A stretch of DNA of 11,869 nucleotides. It comes from Alphaproteobacteria bacterium (lineage in GTDB: Bacteria; Pseudomonadota; Alphaproteobacteria; Caulobacterales; Caulobacteraceae). Position numbers and translations under genes: made by a program. Under the pieces are notes generated by a model. It did no database searches. It was not told where the DNA came from and worked only from the letters and a program-made list of their open reading frames with translations. Shown piece by piece: positions 5,857-11,869 of the stretch (its first letter is position 1; each line of letters begins with the position of its first letter). Location: assembly GCA_028869395.1 (NCBI GenBank), contig JAGWSE010000384.1:1-11869 (forward strand), written 5' to 3'.

Positions 5857-6909
5857 TCAATCCCTGTGTCGCCGGCTCCGCGCGCGGGTCGAGTGCGCCG
5901 CCTTTGTCGAGACGTGGGTGACGGGGATCGCGCGCACGGGCGTTGGCGGGATGGGTTTTGCCACGCCCACGCCCTTCAGCAGGCACGAGCCGGTGTCCTT
6001 CAGCGCATGCTGGCCCAGGCAGAACACGTCCTCGTAGTGCGGCTTGGCGACCGCAAGGCACTGGAAGAGGTCGAGCTTGGCCAGGTTCAAGCAGTCCGCC
6101 TCTGGCGGATCGGCGGTCAGCGGCATCACCTGGGCGAGGCTCGAATCGTCGGCGTAGCCCAGGGCGGCGAGCGCGGCGACGGCCAGGCTGCGCACCACGA
6201 TCGGCGAGTAGGGCGGACTCGCCGCCGCCGCGGTCAGCGGCATGGGATCCGTCCCCGAGACCGCCTCAGAAAGTTTGGAGGTTAGACCGGGCGAGCCCTC
6301 GATGGGGGTTGCGGAAAGCTGCTTGGCGAGCGCCAGGCGCTCGGGTCGGCCGACGACGTCGGCCTTCGACCAGGCATGGTGCTGGACGTCGTAGGCGGCC
6401 TGTTTCACGGCCGCACCGTCAAGGTAGAGCTTCTTGCCGTCTTCCCCCAGTGCGCTCATCACCAGGCCCGCGGCGCCGGAAACGTCCTTCATGCCCAGCA
6501 CGTAGGCCGGGTCCTTCATGATGTCATAGGCGACGGTGCGGCGCTGGTCCGGATCGACGGCGTAGATGCGGACGGCCGCGCGGAACGCGGGATCCTGCAG
6601 GGCGACGACTGCGCCATAGGCGATCGCCCCTCGGAGCAGCTGGCCGGGCTCGTAGGATTCGCCCTTGCGGAGGCTCGCGGCGACGGACGCGCCGTCGGTG
6701 AAGTCGGGGGAGATCTGCGTTGCGCTGTCGACGTAGGCCCGATAGGCGCTCGCCTGATCGATCAGCTTGGAGGACAGGCTGACGGCCGGGACCGGCGGCG
6801 GCGGCGGCGGAGCCGGCGGCGCCGCAGGCTCGGCGCAGCCGACGAGGATCGCGCAGCTCGCGACGGCGGCAAGCGCCAGGGTCCGGCGGACCGAGACTAC
6901 GGGACTCAT
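5857..6909 (-). CDS. Proline-rich lipoprotein of unknown function with four C-terminal cysteines
   Basis: A 350-residue protein of no family I recognise. Residues 1-25 form a lipoprotein signal peptide: VRR, then LALAAVASCAI, then the lipobox LVGC with the lipidated Cys25. Residue 26 is Ala and not Asp, so by the +2 rule known from E. coli it would go to the outer membrane. A Pro/Ala linker with six consecutive prolines follows (about residues 28-43). The mature part is mostly alpha-helical in character. Four cysteines at 273, 284, 297 and 309, spaced 11-13 residues apart, could form two disulfides in the periplasm. The last residues are basic (STRARSRRHRD). I use the ATG at 6907-6909, which has GAGGGGAAGG upstream; the open frame continues above it without protein-like sequence. 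The gene sits between prs and rplY on the same strand. Confidence 0.85.
   Translation of the reverse strand: MSPVVSVRRTLALAAVASCAILVGCAEPAAPPAPPPPPPVPAVSLSSKLIDQASAYRAYVDSATQISPDFTDGASVAASLRKGESYEPGQLLRGAIAYGAVVALQDPAFRAAVRIYAVDPDQRRTVAYDIMKDPAYVLGMKDVSGAAGLVMSALGEDGKKLYLDGAAVKQAAYDVQHHAWSKADVVGRPERLALAKQLSATPIEGSPGLTSKLSEAVSGTDPMPLTAAAASPPYSPIVVRSLAVAALAALGYADDSSLAQVMPLTADPPEADCLNLAKLDLFQCLAVAKPHYEDVFCLGQHALKDTGSCLLKGVGVAKPIPPTPVRAIPVTHVSTKAAHSTRARSRRHRD
6793..6810 (-). repeat. Six-unit CGG (CCG) trinucleotide run coding polyproline
   Basis: Six exact CGG units read as CCG proline codons in the lipoprotein linker. Slippage here would add or remove prolines without shifting the frame. Six prolines in a row normally need elongation factor P for efficient translation. 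Confidence 0.8.
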
Positions 6910-7055
6910 GACGTGGCCTTCCCCTCGAGCGAGTGGTCGAAAAGCTAGCACCTGTCCCCCGAGAGATCGTGGCTTTGCCCGGTAAACTCTTCCTGAGCAA
7001 GCGCGGCCGGACGACGCGCCCTGCAAGGCCGGGCGATCGCCGTGGTCTCCTACCC

Positions 7056-7991
<936 letters not shown>

Positions 7992-8018
7992 GGGAGCCCC
8001 GTCTCGATTGTCGAGTTA

Positions 8019-8050
8019 TTGCGCGCGCTTGTAGCAGGGGGCGCGCGCAA
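8019..8050. promoter_or_regulatory. Perfect 10-bp inverted repeat flanking a -10-like element between prs and the OYE gene
   Basis: TTGCGCGCGC (8019-8028) and GCGCGCGCAA (8041-8050) are exact inverted copies separated by 12 bases. On the minus strand the spacer and one arm edge contain GCTACAAG (8035-8028), which matches seven of eight positions of GCTANAWC, the Caulobacter housekeeping -10 consensus as I remember it. The element lies 28-59 bp upstream of the prs start. It may be the prs promoter with an operator around it, or a hairpin in its leader. Confidence 0.45.
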
Positions 8051-8072
8051 GTCCACCCTGCGGGGGTGCGAC
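8051..8072. repeat. Hairpin-forming repeat next to the 10-bp inverted repeat
   Basis: CACCC (8054-8058) pairs with GGGTG (8064-8068), and GTC (8051-8053) pairs with GAC (8070-8072) across one bulged base at 8069. It directly abuts the larger inverted repeat and lies about 94 bp upstream of the OYE start. It is a possible second half of a divergent control region; no binding protein can be named. Confidence 0.3.
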
Positions 8073-8165
8073 ACGGCGGATCGCAAATGACGCCCTGCCG
8101 AACCGTCGGGCGCGGAAGCTGTTAAGAAGCACGTCGTCCAGATCCGAAGCGGAGGCCGACGGCCC

Positions 8166-9281
8166 ATGAGCGCCGCCAAACTGTTCACGCCGATCCAGAT
8201 CGGGGGCCTTGCGCTCGACAACCGCATCGTGATCGCGCCCATGTGCCAGTACTCCGCCGAAGATGGGCGGATGACCGACTGGCACCTCATCCACCTGGGC
8301 CACCTGGCGCTGTCCGGCGCGGCCCTGCTGACCATCGAGGCGACCGCCGTCGCGCCGCAGGGCCGGATCACCTATGCCGACGTTGGGCTCTGGTCCGACG
8401 AGACCGAGACAGCCATGCGCCGAATCCTGGAAGGCGTCCGGCGCTGGTCGGACATTCCGATCGCGATCCAGCTCGCCCATGCCGGGCGCAAGGCCTCCAC
8501 CGAGAAGCCCTGGAAGGGCGGCGCCCAGATCGCGCCGGACGCGCCCGGCGGCTGGCAGACGGAAGCGCCTTCCGCGATCCCCTTCCTGGAACGCGACGCC
8601 GCGCCGATGAGGCTGGACGCGCCGGGGCTGGAGCGGATCAAAGCGGCCTTTGTGGCGGCTGCCAGGCGCGCGGCGAACCTCGGGCTCGAGGCCGTGCAGC
8701 TGCACGGCGCGCACGGCTATCTGCTGCACGAGTTCCTGTCACCGCTGTCCAATCGGAGAGATGACGTCTACGGCGGCTCCCTGGAGAACCGTATGCGGTT
8801 CCCCCTGGAGGTTTTCGAGGCGGTTCGGGCCGTGTTCCCCGCGGCGAAGCCGGTGAGCTTCCGCGTTTCCGGCACGGATTGGGCTGAAGGCGGCTGGGAT
8901 ATCGGCCAGACGGTGGCGCTCGCCAGGGCGCTGGAGGCGCGCGGCTGCGCCGCCATCCACGTCTCGAGTGGCGGCCTCACGCCCGGGCAGCAGATCCCGG
9001 TGGGGCCCAGCTATCAGGTCCCGCTGGCGCGCGCGGTCAAGGCGGAGGTCTCCGTGCCCGTGATCGCAGTGGGCCTGATCACCGAGTTCGAGCAGGCCGA
9101 GGCCATCGTCTCGACGGGCGACGCGGACATGATCGCGCTCGCCCGGGCCATGCTCTACGACCCGCGTTGGCCCTGGCATGCGGCGGCGCACTTCGGCGCT
9201 CAGGTGAAGGCGCCTCACCAGTATCTGCGCTCGCAGCCGCGCCAGTTCCGGGAGCTCTTCGCGGTGCGCGCGGACGACTGA
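8166..9281 (+). CDS. NADH:flavin oxidoreductase, Old Yellow Enzyme family (YqjM/XenA-like ene-reductase)
   Basis: A 371-residue FMN-binding TIM barrel that reduces activated C=C bonds of enones and related electrophiles using NAD(P)H. The sequence belongs to the YqjM/XenA (thermophilic-like) branch: Cys27 and Tyr29 in APMCQYS (the flavin-tuning Cys and a substrate Tyr), QLAHAGRKAS (102-111), and the substrate-binding His180/His183 pair in HGAHGYLLHEFLSPLSN. YGGSLENRMRF and the C-terminal YDPRWPWHAA segment are also typical. Full length for the family. The ATG at 8166 has GGAGG ten bases upstream. A reductase of the beta-hydroxyacid dehydrogenase family begins 18 bp after its stop, so the two are probably one operon. 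The physiological substrate of such enzymes is usually unknown; detoxification of reactive carbonyl compounds is a common proposal. Confidence 0.95.
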   Translation: MSAAKLFTPIQIGGLALDNRIVIAPMCQYSAEDGRMTDWHLIHLGHLALSGAALLTIEATAVAPQGRITYADVGLWSDETETAMRRILEGVRRWSDIPIAIQLAHAGRKASTEKPWKGGAQIAPDAPGGWQTEAPSAIPFLERDAAPMRLDAPGLERIKAAFVAAARRAANLGLEAVQLHGAHGYLLHEFLSPLSNRRDDVYGGSLENRMRFPLEVFEAVRAVFPAAKPVSFRVSGTDWAEGGWDIGQTVALARALEARGCAAIHVSSGGLTPGQQIPVGPSYQVPLARAVKAEVSVPVIAVGLITEFEQAEAIVSTGDADMIALARAMLYDPRWPWHAAAHFGAQVKAPHQYLRSQPRQFRELFAVRADD

Positions 9282-9299
9282 GCGACATTGGAGGACATC

Positions 9300-10175
9300 A
9301 TGGAAGTCGGCTTCATCGGCCTGGGCGCAATGGGCGCTGGCGTCGCGGAAAACCTGCTCAAGGCCGGCCACAAGGTGTATGCCTGGAACCGCTCGCCTGG
9401 ACCCGCCCAGGACCTGGCCGCAAAAGGGGCGACTGCGGTCGGCGGCCCGGGCGAGGCCTTCCAGGCCGACGTGGTGTTCTCGATGCTCGCCGACGATGGC
9501 GCGGTGGAGGCGGTGGTGCTGACTTCGGGGGCGCTCGACCAGGCTCGCAAGGGGCTTGTTCACGTGAACCTCGCCACCATCTCGGCCGCGCTCGCTGAGC
9601 GGTTGGAGGCGGCGCATGACAAGCGCGGCCTGGGCTATGTGGCTGCGCCGGTGCTCGGCCGCCCGGACGTGGCCGCGGCCGGCCAGCTGAACGTGCTCTG
9701 CGCCGGGAAGCCGGAAGCGGTGACACGCGTGAGGCCCCTGATCGAGAGCTTCGCCAAGGCGGTCTGGCCGGTGGGCGACGAGGCGGTTCGGGCAAACGTG
9801 GTCAAGCTCGCCTGCAACTTCGCACTCGCCAGCATGATCGAGACATTGGGCGAAGCGGGCGCCCTGGTGGCGGGCTATGGGGTCGATCCGGCGCGCCTCT
9901 ACGAGGTGATGACCGGAACGCTGTTCGACGCGCCCGCCTACAGGACCTATGCGCCGCTGATCGCGCAGCGGAAGTTCTCTCCGCCCGGGTTCAAGCTGCC
10001 GCTCGGACTGAAGGACGTCCGGCTGGCGCTCGCTGCGGGCGAGGCGCATCACACGCCGCTGCCCATCGCCTCGGTTCTGCGCGACAGCTTCCTCGAAGCG
10101 ATCGCCGCCGGCGATGGCGACAAGGACTGGGCGGCGCTGTCGGCCGGCGCGTTCCGTCGAAGCGGACAAATGTAG
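9300..10175 (+). CDS. NAD(P)-dependent oxidoreductase, beta-hydroxyacid dehydrogenase family
   Basis: A 291-residue two-domain dehydrogenase related to 3-hydroxyisobutyrate dehydrogenase, tartronate semialdehyde reductase and GLYR/succinic-semialdehyde reductases. GFIGLGAMG (residues 4-12) is the Rossmann GxGxxG, and Asn30-Arg31 after the second strand suggests NADP(H). The segment APVLGRPDVAAAGQL (116-130) holds the place of the family's APVSGG...A..G.L substrate motif. Lys169 and Asn173 in VKLACN are the catalytic pair, so this is not an imine reductase that lost the lysine. The ATG at 9300 has GGAGGA five bases upstream; a TTG four codons earlier is less likely. It lies 18 bp behind the OYE gene, which suggests successive reduction steps on the same class of compound. 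Substrate not known. Confidence 0.92.
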   Translation: MEVGFIGLGAMGAGVAENLLKAGHKVYAWNRSPGPAQDLAAKGATAVGGPGEAFQADVVFSMLADDGAVEAVVLTSGALDQARKGLVHVNLATISAALAERLEAAHDKRGLGYVAAPVLGRPDVAAAGQLNVLCAGKPEAVTRVRPLIESFAKAVWPVGDEAVRANVVKLACNFALASMIETLGEAGALVAGYGVDPARLYEVMTGTLFDAPAYRTYAPLIAQRKFSPPGFKLPLGLKDVRLALAAGEAHHTPLPIASVLRDSFLEAIAAGDGDKDWAALSAGAFRRSGQM

Positions 10176-10261
10176 GGCGTCTGGCTCGCCTGCTGGTTTC
10201 CGTCAGCCCTTCCAGTCGCTGTCGCCTCGCGGTTAACTGAGCCTTGGACGGCGAGGGCAGG

Positions 10262-10774
10262 ATGAGCACGGCGATCCACGAGGTCCGACTCCCGTTAACC
10301 GGCGGCTGTGTCTGCGGCCAGCTGCGGTATGACCTCACCGGCGCACCGCTCCTCGCCTACGCATGCCATTGTCACAACTGCCAGAAACGATCCGGCTCAG
10401 CATATGCGCTGACGGTCGTGATCCGGCGGGCAGACCTGCGGGTGATGGGCGTAGTTGATGCGCAGCGCGCGCACGACCTCTCTGGCCGGGAACTGGAGCA
10501 CAGCTTCTGCCCAAAGTGCCGCGGCCGCGTTTGGGTGCATGCGATAGCCGCGCCTGATTATGCAAGCCTCAGGGCAGGGACCTTCGACGATACGGGCTGG
10601 ATCGTTCCCATCGCCCAGGCGTGGGTGGAGAGCGCGCTCCCCTGGGCAGTGATGCCCGGTGTGAAGGTGGCGCCCCCAGAGGGGCTCGACTTCTACGCAC
10701 TCGGCGAGGAGTGGCGGGCGAGCGCGCCGCGGTTCGTGGCGGAGGAAGCGTCCGCGCCGATCAGGTCAGCATGA
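10262..10774 (+). CDS. GFA family zinc-binding protein (glutathione-dependent formaldehyde-activating/CENP-V fold)
   Basis: A 170-residue protein with the GFA cysteine pattern: Cys16 and Cys18 in GGCVCG, Cys35, Cys37 and Cys40 in CHCHNCQKRSG, and Cys83 and Cys86 in FCPKC. In the characterised Gfa fold the first and last pairs hold a structural zinc and the middle triplet a second zinc near the active site. The family is named after a proposed glutathione-formaldehyde role, but that activity is disputed, so I give only the family. After Cys86 the usual Gly is Arg (CRGRVW). I use the ATG at 10262, with GAGGG four bases upstream. The gene follows the oxidoreductase by 86 bp and overlaps the 3' end of pgeF by 14 bp on the opposite strand. 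Confidence 0.92.
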   Translation: MSTAIHEVRLPLTGGCVCGQLRYDLTGAPLLAYACHCHNCQKRSGSAYALTVVIRRADLRVMGVVDAQRAHDLSGRELEHSFCPKCRGRVWVHAIAAPDYASLRAGTFDDTGWIVPIAQAWVESALPWAVMPGVKVAPPEGLDFYALGEEWRASAPRFVAEEASAPIRSA

Positions 10775-11528
10775 TCGCCGAGACCAGACGTCCGTAGTCC
10801 GGTTCGCCACGCCTGAAGGCGCGGCGATTGGAGAAGAACCACGCCTCATCCGCGCAGGTGTCGCGGCCGAGCCACTCGCATTGCGTGACGCCCGCGGCCT
10901 CCAGCCGGGAGATCACGAAGGCAGGCAGGTCGAACATGCGCTTGTCGTCGCTTGCGCCGGCTTCGAAGAACCGGCCGAACGCCGGATCGGCGCGCACGAA
11001 CTCGGCGCGGAACTCCAGCCCCACCTCATAGGAGGCCGGTCCGATGCAGGGGCCGACGGCCGCGCGCAGCCACTTGCGGCTGGCGCCCAGGCCCTCCATT
11101 CGGCGCACCGTCGCCTCGACGACGCCGCCCAACGCGCCGCGCCAGCCCGCATGGGCGGCGGCCACGACGCGCGCCTCGGGATCGGCGATCAGGATCGGCG
11201 CGCAGTCGGCGGCGAGCGCGGCGCAGAGCACGCCCGCGGTGGCGCTGACCACCGCGTCGGCCTGCGGCGGACCGACTGGCCAGGGGCCGTCGGCGACCAG
11301 CGCCGTCGCCGAATGGACCTGATAGGCCGTCACCAGGGCTTCGGCGCCGAAGTGCGCGGCCACGCGGCGCCGGTTCTCGGCCACGGCCTCGGGAGCGTCC
11401 TTCGAGCCGACGCCCACGTTCAGGCTCTCGTAGATGCCTGTCGAGACGCCACCCTGGCGCGTGAAGAAGCCGTGGCGGACCCCGGGAAGGTCCAGGAGGC
11501 GCGACGTCAGAACGGGAAGCGCGGCCAT
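10761..11528 (-). CDS. pgeF: PgeF/YfiH laccase-domain protein (purine nucleoside phosphorylase-like, peptidoglycan editing factor)
   Basis: A 255-residue member of the YfiH/YlmD family (formerly 'polyphenol oxidase' or 'multicopper laccase domain'). The zinc/catalytic residues are present: His72 in YQVHS, Cys109 in ADCAPI and His126 in HAGWRG. HGFFTRQGGVS (19-29), GPCIGPASYEVG (159-170), RDTC and FFSNRR also fit. Family members act on purine nucleosides in vitro, and E. coli PgeF prevents misincorporation of serine in place of alanine in peptidoglycan precursors; which role applies here cannot be told. The ATG at 11526-11528 has a strong AGGAGG four bases upstream. It shares one base with the preceding gene's stop (TGATG), so translation is probably coupled. 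Confidence 0.95.
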   Translation of the reverse strand: MAALPVLTSRLLDLPGVRHGFFTRQGGVSTGIYESLNVGVGSKDAPEAVAENRRRVAAHFGAEALVTAYQVHSATALVADGPWPVGPPQADAVVSATAGVLCAALAADCAPILIADPEARVVAAAHAGWRGALGGVVEATVRRMEGLGASRKWLRAAVGPCIGPASYEVGLEFRAEFVRADPAFGRFFEAGASDDKRMFDLPAFVISRLEAAGVTQCEWLGRDTCADEAWFFSNRRAFRRGEPDYGRLVSAIMLT

Positions 11529-11869
11529 CAGGCCTCCTCGAACGCGGGCGGCGTCCAGCCCGCCGAATGGATGCAGGCGGCCTTGAAGAGTTCGCCCATC
11601 TGGTCGGCCGCCACCAAGCGGTTGAGCTGCCGGCCGATGATCGGCGCCTTGTCCGGCCGAGCCCCGACGAGGGCCTCGGCGCGCAGGCCGACGCCCATGC
11701 GGGCCAGGAACTCGCCTTGCGGAAGGATCGCGGTTTCCGCGCCCTGCGCCCGGGCGGCCTCCAGGACGGCCGGGAAGTCGGCGTGCACGGTGAGGTCGGC
11801 GCCGCCGGGGCAGGCGAGCGGATCGACTTTCGCGTGGCGCTGAAGCGCCTGCAGGGTGTCGCCGAAACC
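11528..11869 (-). CDS. MidA/NDUFAF7-type SAM-dependent methyltransferase, C-terminal part only
   Basis: The frame runs off the right edge of the window, and reading it through gives 113 C-terminal residues (beginning GFGDTLQALRQHAK). GDTLQALR..H, DPLACPGGADLTVHADF, PQGEFLARMGVGLRAEAL and DQMGELFKAACI match the C-terminal half of the class I methyltransferases related to mitochondrial NDUFAF7, which methylates an arginine of a complex I subunit. The S-adenosylmethionine-binding N-terminal half lies outside. A GTG at 11786-11788 is internal and not the start. In alphaproteobacteria this gene is commonly placed before pgeF, often with lgt nearby; here its stop overlaps the pgeF start by one base. 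Bacterial substrate uncertain. Confidence 0.88.
   Translation of the reverse strand, partial: GFGDTLQALQRHAKVDPLACPGGADLTVHADFPAVLEAARAQGAETAILPQGEFLARMGVGLRAEALVGARPDKAPIIGRQLNRLVAADQMGELFKAACIHSAGWTPPAFEEA

Noticed and set aside
4610..6037. Plus-strand open frame of 475 codons across pth and rplY
   Set aside because: Antisense shadow of two clear genes; it also crosses their intergenic gap, and the product is Arg/Gly/Val/His-rich with no motif.
6942..6949. GCTAGCTT as a -10 element for the lipoprotein gene
   Set aside because: Only a partial match to the Caulobacter -10 consensus, with no -35-like sequence at a fitting distance, so it is not listed as a feature.
7032..7041. GGCGATCGCC palindrome between prs and the lipoprotein gene
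   Set aside because: A single 10-bp palindrome containing the cyanobacterial HIP1 octamer; only one copy noticed, in GC-rich DNA, with nothing to suggest function.
8739..10169. Minus-strand open frame of 476 codons across the OYE and dehydrogenase genes
   Set aside because: Shadow frame; both plus-strand genes have intact catalytic motifs and good ribosome-binding sites, and this product has none.

Overview
The window looks like an ordinary stretch of chromosome from a high-GC alphaproteobacterium. It is most likely from the Caulobacteraceae (Caulobacter or Phenylobacterium). The reasons are the strong G/C preference at third codon positions, the gene order prs ... rplY-pth-ychF, and a peptidyl-tRNA hydrolase with the GGGAAGNNG signature that I remember from Caulobacter. 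I see no insertion sequence, phage gene, tRNA, rRNA or CRISPR array. No stretch of more than about 300 bases lacks a gene; the longest gap is the 174-bp prs/OYE intergenic region.

Region by region: (1) At the left edge, a secreted retropepsin-like aspartic protease (minus strand, cut by the window) is divergent from a small four-helix membrane protein. A polyol-type short-chain dehydrogenase follows on the plus strand. (2) From about 1.87 to 7.99 kb lies a long minus-strand block. In transcription order it is prs (PRPP synthetase), a proline-rich lipoprotein, rplY (ribosomal protein L25), pth (peptidyl-tRNA hydrolase), ychF (ribosome-associated ATPase) and two tandem dienelactone-hydrolase paralogues. 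rplY, pth and ychF all serve translation, and prs supplies PRPP for nucleotide and amino-acid synthesis. The two hydrolases look like accessory genes at the end of this housekeeping cluster. (3) From 8.17 to 10.77 kb on the plus strand are an Old Yellow Enzyme ene-reductase, a beta-hydroxyacid-dehydrogenase-family reductase 18 bp behind it, and a GFA-family zinc protein. (4) At the right edge, on the minus strand, is the C-terminal part of a MidA/NDUFAF7-type methyltransferase, coupled by a TGATG overlap to pgeF (YfiH/laccase-domain protein).

I found no clearly new multi-gene system. The points worth a second look are mostly fine structure. One hairpin encloses the pth ribosome-binding site just after the rplY stop codon. 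Perfect inverted repeats lie in the divergent prs/OYE region and upstream of the SDR gene, and there is a GC hairpin with a T run in the rplY leader. One of the two dienelactone-hydrolase paralogues has lost the family's active-site glutamate. An uncharacterised lipoprotein with four regularly spaced cysteines sits inside the otherwise conserved prs-rplY-pth-ychF neighbourhood.
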